Below are positions 34,020 through 43,789 of a DNA stretch of 64,000 nucleotides, in pieces. This DNA is from Planctomycetes bacterium UBA7888 (GTDB taxonomy: Bacteria > Planctomycetota > UBA1135): NCBI GenBank assembly GCA_002500505.1, contig DLRM01000007.1, forward strand, positions 67,337 through 131,336, read 5' to 3'. Below the pieces are notes generated by a model. It saw only the letters and a program-made list of their open reading frames with translations, was not told the origin of the DNA and ran no database searches. The position numbers and the translations under genes were made by a program. Every line of letters begins with the position of its first letter. Positions within the stretch are counted from its first letter, which is position 1.

Positions 34020-34451
34020 CTATCCATAGCTCGTATCTGTGGACCCCATGGCCCTTCGAGGCTTTTCGAAAACTCGGATGCCCAACTGCTCCGCAAACGC
34101 CCTAGTTGGGCCCAAAGCTTCTTGACCGCCTGCAAAGACCACTGCTTTCACCTGCCCCTCTAGGGCGAGCTGCGACAAATCTCGACGAACCTTCGAAGTG
34201 ACGGCTTCATCTTGACCCTGATATATCATTAATTTCTCAAAAGAAAAGCCTTCCAAACCCCAGGAATCTGGCCAAGAAGCCGCTTCCGCTACGACATCTC
34301 CAACTGTCTCCGGGTCCCCAGCCTTCCAAGCAAGTAAGACACAAAATCCGCCCTTTCTCTTTATGGAGTGTTTTCTTGGATGTTCCATCACCCCGGATGA
34401 CGCTTCCTGCAACCCGTTGTTACCACTTTCTTGAGGTATCATTGATTGCAT
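34020..34451 (-). CDS. Small alpha/beta protein of unknown function
   Basis: An open frame of 143 aa from ATG 34451 (behind AAGGAG, 4 bases away) or 122 aa from ATG 34388. The core is Rossmann-like: GGFCVLLAWKAGDPETVGD, a helix, then LALEGQVKAVVFAGGQEALG and AFAEQLGIRVFEKPRR, with alternating hydrophobic strands and helices. The only other reading in this 448-base stretch is antisense to it and has no structure. I do not recognise a family. The start at 34451 would share the palindrome GCATGC with the ATG of the divergent BNR gene. Confidence 0.45.
   Translation of the reverse strand: MQSMIPQESGNNGLQEASSGVMEHPRKHSIKRKGGFCVLLAWKAGDPETVGDVVAEAASWPDSWGLEGFSFEKLMIYQGQDEAVTSKVRRDLSQLALEGQVKAVVFAGGQEALGPTRAFAEQLGIRVFEKPRRAMGSTDTSYG
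34437..34442 (+). promoter_or_regulatory. Candidate -10 box (TATCAT) for a leaderless BNR-protein mRNA
   Basis: TATCAT (5 of 6 consensus) ends 7 bases before the ATG at 34450, and no Shine-Dalgarno sequence is at a usable distance. No convincing -35 box. Confidence 0.35.
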
Positions 34452-37032
34452 GCGGCTCCTTCCTTTCCTTTGTCTACTCCTTCCGGCTTGTAGCCTATCC
34501 TCCGGGACGGCGGCCCCTTTTCTCCCCCCTCCCACGGAGCATCGTCTCGACCCCGGCTATGAGGCTCAGAACAAAAGTGCCCGAAAAGCATGGCAAGCGG
34601 CCATGCACCGAGCTGAAGCGGGCCTCGACTGGAAATCTATCGAGAGGCAAAACGGTTTGGATGCAATGGCGCGACGGCAAGGGCCTGGCGGCAGACAAAG
34701 CCCCGTCCCGGGTTCTTGGAGAGAGCTGGGCTCGCGAAATCAAGCAGGACGCATGCACTCCAGTGTTCTCGTAAATGGTTCAACGCTTTACAGCGGCTCC
34801 AGCCTTGGAGGTATTTGGCGCGGCACACGAGATGGGCAAAACTGGACCCCCCTTGGGGACAATCTTTGGGGTGGTGGAAAAGTAATCGTCGTCGTCCCCG
34901 GGCAAGGAGGCGCCAATGATGTCATTCTTCGCCTTCAATCCAACGAAGTGCATCGTTCAGACAATCTTGGCCAAACTTGGGCTCTTGTCCAAAATGGGCT
35001 CACCAATATTAGTTCGCTGGGTTCTCTTTTACTGATGGACAACGGTGATGTCCTCCTTGTTGGCAGAGACAATGGTGTGTCCATCGGTGGATGGGGAATT
35101 TTCGCAAGCACCGACGCCGGCGCCAGTTTCTCTTTGCGATACGACCTTGGAACTGGTGGCAATGGGAAGCTACAAAAGCATCGCACGCTCCCTGGCCGCT
35201 TGCTCATGCTCCAAAGAGATCAGCTTTTCACTTCTCATGATTACGGCTTGAACTTTTCCCCTTCGGGCTCTCCCATGCCAGTTTCTCTTTCGGGCTCCCG
35301 TGTACGAATTTCAGAAGCAACAAACCCTCTTACGGTTTATGTCATGGGAAAAGATAATGGAACGACAGAGCTCTGGAGGTCACCGGATGCCGGTGCAACT
35401 TGGAACCATGTACACACGCCTCAAGAATGGTGGAGTTCCTTTGAAGTCTCCATTCACAATCCTGATTTAGTCACTTGGGGTGGTGTGGAATGTTGGGTTT
35501 CCCGAAATGGCGGTGCTTCCGCACAGGTTGTGAACTCTTGGGGTTCCTACTACGGAAACCCCGCGGGCTGCCTCCACGCTGACATTCAAAGTCTCAAGTG
35601 TTACCCGGACCCGGGCAGTTCGACCGGAGAAGTTTGGTACATCGGCACTGATGGCGGCGTGTACGACAGTAGTGATCAACTTCAAAGCGTTCGAAACCTT
35701 TCGTTGGATAGTCTAGGGGTCAGTCAGTACTACACCACCTTCACGAGCCTTCGTCGTCCCGATCTCGTCCTCGCAGGGTCTCAAGACCAAGGCTACCAAA
35801 GAGCAGAGCTTGGAACTCCAAGCGGTGGTGGACCGTGGGCGGATTTCGATCAACTCATTAGTGGGGACTATGGACATGCATCCTCCTACAACGGAACGCA
35901 CGACATGGTTTTCTCTCCCTATCCAGGATTTGTTTTGGTTCAGGATGGCGAGGACAACCCCGCTCTAGTCGCTTACGAAGATTTCCCATCAGGCTCGAAC
36001 CCTCTCTGGCTTCCACCCGTGGTGGCCGACCCAGACTATCGGACGGCTTTTTTCCTTTGCGCCGATGATGCCATATGGCGCTGCAAAAGACAGGGTATGT
36101 GGAGTTGGAATTGGACCGTTCATAGCACGACCTCTTTTGGTGGAAAAACTGTGTCCGCATTGCGTTTCTCCCCACTGGACTCGCAACTCGCTTGGGCCGC
36201 CACTACAGATGGAACCCTTTGGTACTCCACAGATCATGCCGTCACCTGGCAACAGTCCACGACAACTGGACCTGGTTCACACTACTTTTACGGCACGGCA
36301 ATTTGGTGTTCTCGTACTAATCCCGATGAAGTCTGGGTCGGTGGTTCCGGCTATTCCACTTCACCGGTTTGGAGAAGTCTCGATGGCGGAACAACCTTCC
36401 AGGCTGAGAGCAATGGCTTGCCCTCGACTTTGGTTTATAGCCTTTGCGAATCTCCAGACCAATCTGGAAGAATGTTTTGTGGCACGGAAACCAATGCGTG
36501 GTCTTGGGACCCTTCCACATCCACCTGGGAAGACCTCACCACAACGGGTGCCCCGTTAACCACATATTGGTCGGTAGAATCCATTCGCGAAACGAACACG
36601 ATTCGCTTTGGGACTTATGGGCGTGGAATTTGGGATTACGAACTCGACACGCCAGGTTCCTTTCCTTACGGTCAGCTGCGCGGTGATGCCAATATTGTGA
36701 AGCTAGACAGTTCCGAGACCCCGACCTTGGGAAATAACTTCACTGTTTCCATTTCTGAGGCCCCCGCACTAGCTTCCGGCTGGTTCCTTGTGTCTCGCGA
36801 GCGACAAGATGTTTCCCAGTCAGGCGGCAGCCTGCTTATTAACGACTCTAAAACCGTCATTCAAGCACCTATCAAAGCAAACCTCCAGGGTGAGGTCAGC
36901 TTTTCAGGAAATGTTCCCAGCAAGCCTTCCTTTGCTGGCTCGGAATGGTTTGCTCAGGCTTTCTTTAAGGATTCCTCGCAAACTGGAGGTTGGGCTATGT
37001 CGAACGGACTCCAAATAGTCGTCGGACCATAG
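34450..37032 (+). CDS. BNR/Asp-box repeat lipoprotein (sortilin-like beta-propeller)
   Basis: An 860-aa lipoprotein (LLPAC, Cys about residue 14). The N-terminal 100 residues are spacer; then a repeated beta-propeller with Asp-box motifs S-x-D-x-G-x-T-W: RDGQNWTPLGDN, SDNLGQTWALV, STDAGASFSL, SPDAGATWNHV, STDHAVTWQQS, SLDGGTTFQAE. About 130 C-terminal residues form a separate beta domain. These BNR/VPS10-type proteins bind or cleave glycans or act as surface scaffolds; no glycosidase catalytic signature is obvious. It is probably surface-exposed. The next gene (rlmI-like) follows after 32 bases. Confidence 0.85.
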   Translation: MRLLPFLCLLLPACSLSSGTAAPFLPPPTEHRLDPGYEAQNKSARKAWQAAMHRAEAGLDWKSIERQNGLDAMARRQGPGGRQSPVPGSWRELGSRNQAGRMHSSVLVNGSTLYSGSSLGGIWRGTRDGQNWTPLGDNLWGGGKVIVVVPGQGGANDVILRLQSNEVHRSDNLGQTWALVQNGLTNISSLGSLLLMDNGDVLLVGRDNGVSIGGWGIFASTDAGASFSLRYDLGTGGNGKLQKHRTLPGRLLMLQRDQLFTSHDYGLNFSPSGSPMPVSLSGSRVRISEATNPLTVYVMGKDNGTTELWRSPDAGATWNHVHTPQEWWSSFEVSIHNPDLVTWGGVECWVSRNGGASAQVVNSWGSYYGNPAGCLHADIQSLKCYPDPGSSTGEVWYIGTDGGVYDSSDQLQSVRNLSLDSLGVSQYYTTFTSLRRPDLVLAGSQDQGYQRAELGTPSGGGPWADFDQLISGDYGHASSYNGTHDMVFSPYPGFVLVQDGEDNPALVAYEDFPSGSNPLWLPPVVADPDYRTAFFLCADDAIWRCKRQGMWSWNWTVHSTTSFGGKTVSALRFSPLDSQLAWAATTDGTLWYSTDHAVTWQQSTTTGPGSHYFYGTAIWCSRTNPDEVWVGGSGYSTSPVWRSLDGGTTFQAESNGLPSTLVYSLCESPDQSGRMFCGTETNAWSWDPSTSTWEDLTTTGAPLTTYWSVESIRETNTIRFGTYGRGIWDYELDTPGSFPYGQLRGDANIVKLDSSETPTLGNNFTVSISEAPALASGWFLVSRERQDVSQSGGSLLINDSKTVIQAPIKANLQGEVSFSGNVPSKPSFAGSEWFAQAFFKDSSQTGGWAMSNGLQIVVGP

Positions 37033-37064
37033 GTTTTGGCATTGGACTAAACTGAGGGAACGCC

Positions 37065-38261
37065 ATGCCCTCCTCCCCCTACAAAAAATCAACTTTCCCG
37101 GTCGTCCAACTCGTCAAATGGCCGCGAGGCTTGCGCGTTTTCCAAAAGGACATCGATCAAGCCCCGAAGGGTCTTGAGATTGGGGACCAGGTTGAAGTCC
37201 TCGACCGCGCAGGGAACTCCTGTGGGTTCGGTGTTTGGCACCCCTCTTCCATGATTGCGGTTCGAATTCTCCGCACGGATGCCCCCTTTGATGATGATTG
37301 GATCCGTGGCTGTGCTTTGGCAGCCATTAACCGACGCCGTGCAGCAAATGTCAACTTGAACGAACCGTGCCGAATCATTCATGCGGAATCCGACGACCTT
37401 CCCGCTCTCATTGTAGACCGATTTGACGACACGCTTTGCGCCGAGCTTTACTCCGAAACGGCGGTCCATCTTTGGGATACCATCTCTCCTATTCTTCACA
37501 AAGAGCTGGGAACCCAGCACCATTTGTTGCGATTCGATGAAAAATCAGCCCGGGCTGAAAATGCTCAGCCCTTGGAGCTGCGCTCCAATTCTTGCCCCAA
37601 CCTTCTAAAGATTTCTGAGAATGGTATTCGTTATGAAGTGGACTTGCGAGACGGTCACAAGACAGGTTTCTTTTGCGACCAACGTCTGAATCGTCAAAAA
37701 ATACGGGCCGAAGTCGAACGAGTCATCGCCACGAAGGGCCATTGTTCCGTTTTGGACATTTGCACCTACACCGGCGGTTTTGCACTTGCAGCCGCCGTGG
37801 GTGGGGCGACCGAAGTCCAGGGAGTGGACTTGGACGAAAAAGCTATCGCAGTGGCAAAACGGAATGCGAACCTCAATCAAACAACCAAAGTGCGTTTCAC
37901 GCACTCGGATGCTTTCCCATGGCTTCGACAGGCTTTTGAAAATGGGAGCCGATTTGACATTGTTATCGTGGACCCCCCTAAGTTCATCCCCAATCGAAGC
38001 AAATGGGATGAAGGCATTGCAAAGTACCACGACCTCAACAAGGTCGCGGCTCCTCTCCTAGAGGAGGGTGGGCTCATGCTGACATGCTCTTGCTCAGGCT
38101 TACTCCCTATGTCCGATTTTCAGGAGAAGGTTCGCCAGGCCACAAAGCGCCTAGGGCGCCCCTTGCGTATTGAGGCGGCAACAGGGGCGGGCCCCGATCA
38201 CCCCGTACGCTTGGACTTCCCCGAAGGCGCCTATCTCAAAGCTCTCTGGCTTCGAGGCTAA
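37065..38261 (+). CDS. rlmI: Class I SAM-dependent 23S rRNA (cytosine-C5) methyltransferase, RlmI-like
   Basis: A 398-aa protein of the RlmI/YccW family. A PUA-like domain occupies the N-terminus (DIDQAPKGLEIGDQVEVLDRAG), then an RlmI-type middle domain (SDDLPALIVDRFDD), the RlmI 'HKTGFFCDQRLNR' block near 203-215, and the Rossmann methyltransferase: SVLDICTYTGGFALAAA, VQGVDLDEKAI, IVIVDPPKFIPN (motif IV DPPxF) and MLTCSCSG, with the catalytic Cys motif. RlmI methylates cytosine 1962 in E. coli 23S rRNA; the exact target here is inferred. A GAGGG ribosome binding site precedes the ATG. Confidence 0.92.
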   Translation: MPSSPYKKSTFPVVQLVKWPRGLRVFQKDIDQAPKGLEIGDQVEVLDRAGNSCGFGVWHPSSMIAVRILRTDAPFDDDWIRGCALAAINRRRAANVNLNEPCRIIHAESDDLPALIVDRFDDTLCAELYSETAVHLWDTISPILHKELGTQHHLLRFDEKSARAENAQPLELRSNSCPNLLKISENGIRYEVDLRDGHKTGFFCDQRLNRQKIRAEVERVIATKGHCSVLDICTYTGGFALAAAVGGATEVQGVDLDEKAIAVAKRNANLNQTTKVRFTHSDAFPWLRQAFENGSRFDIVIVDPPKFIPNRSKWDEGIAKYHDLNKVAAPLLEEGGLMLTCSCSGLLPMSDFQEKVRQATKRLGRPLRIEAATGAGPDHPVRLDFPEGAYLKALWLRG

Positions 38262-38266
38262 CACTC

Positions 38267-38593
38267 TTAACGTGTCCTAGGTGTTAGCTGGGCAAGCTGT
38301 CGCTCAGAGCTACTCAACTGTCCATCCAAAGCCTCGACGAGGGATTCCAGGGAATCCACACGAACCCGAGAGGCATTGTAATTGGCTTCAAGCTGATCTC
38401 GAAACCCCCGAGCGTCTTCCAGCTCAAGTTGCCGCCGACTCAGCTCACCCTCCACCCAATCGCGCTGGTCGTGCAGCTCTTCCAAGAACTCAGCCTGGGT
38501 AAGCCCAAGGGCATTCGCAGTATTTAATGCTGCCGTGCAAGAAAGGTTAGTCGCAAAAACGAGTGTAAGAATCCAAGCCGTTGTTTTTTTCAT
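38267..38593 (-). CDS. Small coiled-coil lipoprotein
   Basis: A 108-aa protein from ATG 38593 (the upstream ATG at 38608 gives five extra residues). Signal peptide MKKTTAWILTLVFATNLSC with a lipobox, then a helical coiled coil from about 30 to 100 (LEELHDQRDWVEGELSRRQ, LESLVEALDGQLSSSERQL). No family recognised; it resembles Lpp-like small outer-membrane lipoproteins in design only. It converges with the rlmI-like gene. Confidence 0.6.
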   Translation of the reverse strand: MKKTTAWILTLVFATNLSCTAALNTANALGLTQAEFLEELHDQRDWVEGELSRRQLELEDARGFRDQLEANYNASRVRVDSLESLVEALDGQLSSSERQLAQLTPRTR

Positions 38594-38666
38594 GTTCTGC
38601 CCTCCCAAGGCATGAAGATGTCTGTCCCCCCTTCTGCGGGTGTGGAAACAAAGACTTTAGAAATTC

Positions 38667-39755
38667 TCAGCGTCCGGAAGCAGTGGTCAGGTACACCGCA
38701 AAGCTACCCAACCAGTGATCCCCTTCGTAAAAACCACTCGTTACATATTCAAGCCCCTTTTCGCAATGTTCGGCTGCCATCAAGCGGAGGGAATCTAACC
38801 TTGGGTCATCTTGAGGAAGAGCGGATGCAATCCCTTCAAGGCACCATGCTCGCGACAAGTTCAGGCCAGCAAGATGAACCAAATGGCCATCTGTAACATC
38901 TGAAACTTCAACAGCGGAGAATTCCGGAAGGCTAAACATCTGCAGCCACTTAGAAAATTCCTTCTCGGGCAAAATGCGTCGCATCAGGTCCGCTTCTTCT
39001 AAGCCAGCCGACAAGAAGTCTTGGCCGCTAGGCTCAAACCGCCAACCCCAGTTCTTGTCCGCAAGATACCAATCTTTTGCTCGTTGCGAAATAAGTTCCA
39101 TTAATTGGGAGTTCTCAGAAGTGTTTGCGTAGTCCCAAATATGAGTCAAAGCAAAAGCTGTATCGCGATGAACACCAACTCGAACGGGGAAGCTCAACTT
39201 GGGAAGGTAATCCAAAATTCGTTCCACCAAGAGGTTTTCTAAGTGGCGGACCGCTTCGCGCCACTCCTTAGCTTGAGGGTCCTCCCAAGTTTCCAATTCG
39301 GCGCAAAGTCGAAGATACCACGCCCATCCATACATTCGTTCATAAGAACGATTATGCTTTTCTTGAAAGTACTCCGCTTCGGCTCTTAATTTCCCAGGAG
39401 AAAGGTGGGAGTTCAAAATCCTTCGAACTTCTTCTTCCGTTTGAGGACTCAACAACTCCAAGTGCAGAAGACGAATGAGCATCCAATGCCCGTGAACAGA
39501 AGAATGCCAATCAAAGGACCCATAAAAGGCTGGGTGCATTTGGCGAGGAGTACGAGCCCAACTGGCGTCCACTTGGACTTCTGACGGTTTGTTCGGGAAC
39601 TCCCGAACGATTCCGTCGAGCGCGAGACGAGCGAAAGCTTCAGCAGTTTCAAGTGTGATTTGGCTTGAGAAGGATGGATACATCACCATGGCAGGCTCGT
39701 TATTCGAACAAGATGTTGCAAGAAATAAAAGGGGAATTGAGCACAATTTTTTCAT
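38667..39755 (-). CDS. DUF2891-family lipoprotein
   Basis: A 362-aa protein with lipobox FLATSC, followed by the DUF2891 pattern: HPAFYGSFDWHSSVHGHWMLIRL near 75-95, FQEKHNRSYERMYGWAWYLRL near 130, HRDTAFALTHIWDYA near 200, SGQDFLSAGLEEADLMRRI, and HLVHLAGLNLSRAWCLEGI near 295. The fold is an (alpha/alpha) toroid related to glycosidase-like families; no activity is established. Last gene of the ABC-PDZ-FG-GAP operon, overlapping the preceding gene by 4 bases. Export and lipidation distinguish it from cytosolic relatives. Confidence 0.85.
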   Translation of the reverse strand: MKKLCSIPLLFLATSCSNNEPAMVMYPSFSSQITLETAEAFARLALDGIVREFPNKPSEVQVDASWARTPRQMHPAFYGSFDWHSSVHGHWMLIRLLHLELLSPQTEEEVRRILNSHLSPGKLRAEAEYFQEKHNRSYERMYGWAWYLRLCAELETWEDPQAKEWREAVRHLENLLVERILDYLPKLSFPVRVGVHRDTAFALTHIWDYANTSENSQLMELISQRAKDWYLADKNWGWRFEPSGQDFLSAGLEEADLMRRILPEKEFSKWLQMFSLPEFSAVEVSDVTDGHLVHLAGLNLSRAWCLEGIASALPQDDPRLDSLRLMAAEHCEKGLEYVTSGFYEGDHWLGSFAVYLTTASGR

Positions 39756-41389
39756 TGTGCCTTTGCCTCCGCAGGGTCAAAGATAAACCCCATCAAAGAA
39801 GATGTCTTGGAAGGATTTGACGCTCTTCTCAAGATTAAAATCTCATCTATTCCATCGCCATCAAAATCGCGGACTGCAAGGGCTTGGGGTGATTCAATTT
39901 TGAGACCCGGAGCATATTCGGCCTCAAAGAAAGGGGTTGCAGTATGCACGAGGGATGCGAGCAAGCTCGTCTTCCCAAGAGCCCAACGCCCGATGGTTTC
40001 AATATCCAATTCTACTACATTCGGGGCTTTAAGAACTTCCTCGACCATTTTTCCGGCAAGGTCATCTAGACCATCTGGTTCAGTAACCACATTGGAGTAA
40101 GCGCGAACAACCCCAAACGGATCTAATTTCACCAAATCATTTTTCCAGCCATCACCATCAAAATCCGCTAAACGAAATACGGATCGGCGCACTTCCTCAG
40201 CGGAATCCTTACCCTTCACCAAACTAATAAGACTAGGGATCCTCAGCTTAATGCTTTTGCTCTCCTTCATCGGGCGCTTATGGAAACGGCCATCCCCCCG
40301 ACCTTTGTAGGCAAGAATATCGAAGTCTAAATTGACTTCCATGAACGCAAAAGAAAACAACCTCGCTAAGGACAAATCTTCAATGCGAAGGAGAACCAAG
40401 TCCGGAAATTCATCGGCATCAACAAAAGGAGTTGCGGCATAAAGCACATTGCCCCTAGTTGGCAATTGATCTTTCGGGCGACGCAAATCCAAACCCTTTT
40501 CACCGCCCATGTAAATAATGACCGTGCCGCCAGCGAGTACCACTAAATCCAGAGCGCCATCTGCATTCAAATCCTTCCATTCCTCCAACACAGCGTACCG
40601 AGCGAGGGAGGCGATGTTGCCTGGGTCAAACCGAATTTCAGGAAGCCTATCCCGAAACTTTGTCCAATCCACCGTTGCCGTGGGTTTTTCGGGGAGACCC
40701 TTCGGTCCGCTGATGTATTGCTGAACCAAGTCATTGTCCGCAACAAGAAGGTCGGGGATTTGATCGCCACTAATATCATTCATCTCAAGGGCGGGAATAG
40801 TCATGCTCCTCCCCACTCGATGCAGAAGCCCTTTATTGGCCAATCCGGCTGTCCGAAGATGTAGGGAGGAGGCAACTCGTATCAGTGGCCCTTTGCGAAA
40901 TCCTCCTTCTTCTTTTCCAAACCAAAGCTGCACCTTTTCTGACACAGGAATAACCAAATCTACGGCACCGTCCCCGTCTAAGTCCTGAATAAAGGAAGCC
41001 GGGCGAAGCCCACGAGGAACCCGATTGTAAGGACTTAATCCATCCAACACGGGCTCCCAAGCCAAGGCCGGTGGTTCTGTTTCCTGAAGGACTAGTCGGT
41101 CCAAACGCTGGCCATCCACAAGGGCAAACAACTCATCATTCCCATCCAAATCCATATCGCAAACAGTCCACAGGACCGATTCTCCGATAAACTCAATCTC
41201 AAGAGCAGGTCCAGTAAGCTGCGGCAATCGAAGATAACCGGAATGAACTTCTAGCAGGGAGCAGCAATGGTCCCCTTCCATATCGACCAACGCCAAATGA
41301 GAAGGTTCCTTTTCTATCAAAACGGGAATGGATTCCTGAGGAAATAGAAGTGCTACAGGAAAAAGAGCGAAAGGAAGAAGGGAAATCAT
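39752..41389 (-). CDS. FG-GAP/VCBS repeat exported protein (second of a pair)
   Basis: A 545-aa protein with a hydrophobic signal peptide (ISLLPFALFPVALLF) lacking a clear basic start. Repeats carry Ca-binding FG-GAP/EF-like motifs: DMEGDHC, DMDLDGNDELF, DLDGDGAVDLV, DISGDQIPDLL, DLNADGALDLV, DFDGDGWKNDL and DFDGDGIDEIL, spaced to form a beta-propeller as in integrin alpha chains. Likely a periplasmic or surface structural/binding protein. Coupled by 4-base overlaps to the FG-GAP gene before and the DUF2891 gene after. Confidence 0.8.
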   Translation of the reverse strand: MISLLPFALFPVALLFPQESIPVLIEKEPSHLALVDMEGDHCCSLLEVHSGYLRLPQLTGPALEIEFIGESVLWTVCDMDLDGNDELFALVDGQRLDRLVLQETEPPALAWEPVLDGLSPYNRVPRGLRPASFIQDLDGDGAVDLVIPVSEKVQLWFGKEEGGFRKGPLIRVASSLHLRTAGLANKGLLHRVGRSMTIPALEMNDISGDQIPDLLVADNDLVQQYISGPKGLPEKPTATVDWTKFRDRLPEIRFDPGNIASLARYAVLEEWKDLNADGALDLVVLAGGTVIIYMGGEKGLDLRRPKDQLPTRGNVLYAATPFVDADEFPDLVLLRIEDLSLARLFSFAFMEVNLDFDILAYKGRGDGRFHKRPMKESKSIKLRIPSLISLVKGKDSAEEVRRSVFRLADFDGDGWKNDLVKLDPFGVVRAYSNVVTEPDGLDDLAGKMVEEVLKAPNVVELDIETIGRWALGKTSLLASLVHTATPFFEAEYAPGLKIESPQALAVRDFDGDGIDEILILRRASNPSKTSSLMGFIFDPAEAKAQ

Positions 41390-42885
41390 GCTCCCCTCCT
41401 TGAAACATAAACTTCCACTTTTTCGGGGAGGAGCATCAATAAGTCGCCAATGCCATCGCCATCGAGATCCTCAACTTGGACGGCAGAGCCAAAAGTGTCA
41501 ATTCCAATCCGAAACGCGGGTTGTTTTTGAAACTTGGCCGAGCTACCAGTCTCCCTATATGGGTGCATTTCAAGGGAGCCGCCCGTGTCAGATTCCAAAA
41601 GGTCTGTCCGGCCATCGCCATCAAAGTCTCCCTCAAGGGCCGGTACCAAACTGAATGCGGTGAAGTCAGCAACGGGATAGTCTCGCTCCCATCGCAAAGC
41701 TGGCAATTGTTCATGCCCGCCTTCCGGCAGGGCACTCCAAGCAGTGACGATGTGCCGAACGTCAACACCACCTAATCCTAATTCAAGCTCTAAGCCCCAA
41801 GCGGAAACGCCAAAATCATCTTTTGTTCCGTCTCCATCTAAATCACAAAAAATGCCCGTGGCCCATGCAGCTTCTGTGGCCAGAAGGGAATCAGGTCGAG
41901 TCAAGGGTTGCTCTTTCAAGAAGGGGTCAATAAAGAAAAGGAACTGCCAGTCAGGGTTCAACAAGCCTTCCCCCTTTCGACTCAACAAAAAGTCCGCGGC
42001 AGGCCCACCGCCTGCATGAAGTGTTTCTAAGGATTCAAGATCCCAGTCACCATCTCCCTTAACCGAGACAATCCAAGTGGGCTCCTTCGAAAAAATAAAC
42101 TCTCCTTCTTGATTCGCATGGATTCTCAAACTTTTACCTTGTACATAAAGAAGGTCCGGCCTTAAGTCTCCATTGACATCTTCCAAGACTGGAAGAGGTA
42201 GAGTTTCTTCCGCAAAAAGAATTGGTAGCTCATCCAACACTCCTGCGTCCTCGTTGGGGACAAAAAGATTGGCAAGAGGCTGACTCGAAGCCGATACGCG
42301 GACTACCCCACCAATCTCCGCAGAGGCAATGGGGCGCAAACGAGGGTCTGGCCGAACATCCAACTCAGCGAGAACTTCCCCTGTTGAGGAAACCACTAAA
42401 AACCCTGTCCAAGTCGCCAAGACTACATCATCGGCGCCATCGCCATTGAGGTCACCAATGCTGTCCCAAGATGGAAGTTTCCTTGAAGATGGGAGGTCCA
42501 AAAGCATTTCCGCCTTGGCGATTCTCTTGAGGTTATTCCGATAGGATTCCTGCCTTGGTGAAAAAGTAAAGGCGCCGCTCCTTGTCGTTAGGAGAAGTTC
42601 AATTCCGGGCTCCTCCGGCCGGAAGTCTCCCACTCCCCAAGAAACAATGTCCGCTTTAATCGAAATGAAACGATCCGGGACTGCGGGGTAAGCACCATTT
42701 TCTCGCAACCGATAAATTCGCCACTCCCGACTGCCGTCTTCCTTGTAGCAAGCTGCCATAAGGTCTTGCAATCCATCACCATTAACATCAGCGATTTGCC
42801 AAGACAACAATTCATCCTCAAGGGGCAGAACAGAATGGACATGGCCTACTTGCGGCAACATTGCCAAAAACGCGAAGGCAAGCAC
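41386..42885 (-). CDS. FG-GAP/VCBS repeat exported protein (first of a pair)
   Basis: About 499 aa from a GTG at 42883-42885, one base after the PDZ gene stop (TAA-A-GTG). The frame is open to an ATG at 42960, but that would overlap the PDZ gene by 74 bases. The signal is LAFAFLAMLPQV. Repeats include DVNGDGLQDLM, DLNGDGADDVV, DVNGDLRPDLL, DLDGDGTKDDF, DFDGDGRTDLL and DLDGDGIGDLL, the same type as in the next gene. Probably a calcium-dependent propeller outside the cytoplasm. Confidence 0.78.
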   Translation of the reverse strand: MLAFAFLAMLPQVGHVHSVLPLEDELLSWQIADVNGDGLQDLMAACYKEDGSREWRIYRLRENGAYPAVPDRFISIKADIVSWGVGDFRPEEPGIELLLTTRSGAFTFSPRQESYRNNLKRIAKAEMLLDLPSSRKLPSWDSIGDLNGDGADDVVLATWTGFLVVSSTGEVLAELDVRPDPRLRPIASAEIGGVVRVSASSQPLANLFVPNEDAGVLDELPILFAEETLPLPVLEDVNGDLRPDLLYVQGKSLRIHANQEGEFIFSKEPTWIVSVKGDGDWDLESLETLHAGGGPAADFLLSRKGEGLLNPDWQFLFFIDPFLKEQPLTRPDSLLATEAAWATGIFCDLDGDGTKDDFGVSAWGLELELGLGGVDVRHIVTAWSALPEGGHEQLPALRWERDYPVADFTAFSLVPALEGDFDGDGRTDLLESDTGGSLEMHPYRETGSSAKFQKQPAFRIGIDTFGSAVQVEDLDGDGIGDLLMLLPEKVEVYVSRRGA

Positions 42886-42886
42886 T

Positions 42887-43789
42887 TTAGTTTGAGCTCT
42901 CCAACAAAGCGACACCCGTTTTCCAGGAGAATACGGAGAAGATGGTGTATTGAATTTCACTCCCCATTCGAGAACGCTTAAAGACAGAGACCAATAGAAG
43001 GTCTCCGATGAGAAAATCTTCGGTATCTCTCTCTAAATCTCTGCTCCACCCCCAAAGTGGCCAAAGGGAAAAATCAATTAGCACCTTTTTCGGTGCCCAA
43101 GTCTTCAAATCAATCTCTTTCCGCCCGCCTTCTTGTCCTATTTCGAATACCGCTCTATCTCCAGGCTTCAACAAGAGGCGTAGGCGACGTACAAGTTCCT
43201 GGGAAGACCCAGGATCCCGCCCCATAAAAGAAAGAACTCGATCTCCAACCTGAACGCCGGCCTCTTGAAGAGGGCTGTCTTCAGCAAGCCAGGCGACCTC
43301 AGGAAAAACGCCTTCGCCAGGAGTGTCCCGGAATGCAGCTCGCAGTAGAATTCGATCGACATAAAAAAGAGTTCTTTGCTTGCCATGGGGGGAAAGCACT
43401 TCCACATCGGAATCTAATTCAAAAATGCGGGTACCCCGTTCCAGTTTCAGTGCCACCAAGGGGGCCCGATACTCCAGAAGAAGGTTCTCCAATCGTCCGA
43501 GGTCGTTCACCTCCACGCCGTTAAAGGAAAGGAGGACATCTCCAACTTGAATGCCCACGCGTTCGGCTGGAGAGCCTGAAGCTACTTCAGTGATTCGCAG
43601 ACCAGGCCAGACTTCAAAGGCCTCCAAGGAATCGGATTCATTGGGAGCAACTTCGATTCCAATCCAAGCGGAAGGTTTGGCGATTTCTTCCACAACTCCC
43701 TCAAGAGCCGTCATGCCTCCCGGAAGAGCCAATGGTTGATAACTGGAACAGGCACAAAGGAGAAGAAGGGGGGTCGCAAAGACGCGCAT
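42887..43789 (-). CDS. PDZ-domain lipoprotein (two PDZ domains)
   Basis: A 300-aa lipoprotein (LLLLCAC) with two PDZ domains: SAWIGIEVAPN, ITEVASGSPAERVGIQVGDVLLSFNG (about 40-120) and EVAWLAEDSPLQEAGVQVGDRVLSFMG (about 160-225). There is no peptidase domain, so it probably binds C-terminal peptides or tethers partners. It sits between the ABC permease (1-base overlap) and two FG-GAP genes, which suggests a shared envelope task. Confidence 0.85.
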   Translation of the reverse strand: MRVFATPLLLLCACSSYQPLALPGGMTALEGVVEEIAKPSAWIGIEVAPNESDSLEAFEVWPGLRITEVASGSPAERVGIQVGDVLLSFNGVEVNDLGRLENLLLEYRAPLVALKLERGTRIFELDSDVEVLSPHGKQRTLFYVDRILLRAAFRDTPGEGVFPEVAWLAEDSPLQEAGVQVGDRVLSFMGRDPGSSQELVRRLRLLLKPGDRAVFEIGQEGGRKEIDLKTWAPKKVLIDFSLWPLWGWSRDLERDTEDFLIGDLLLVSVFKRSRMGSEIQYTIFSVFSWKTGVALLESSN

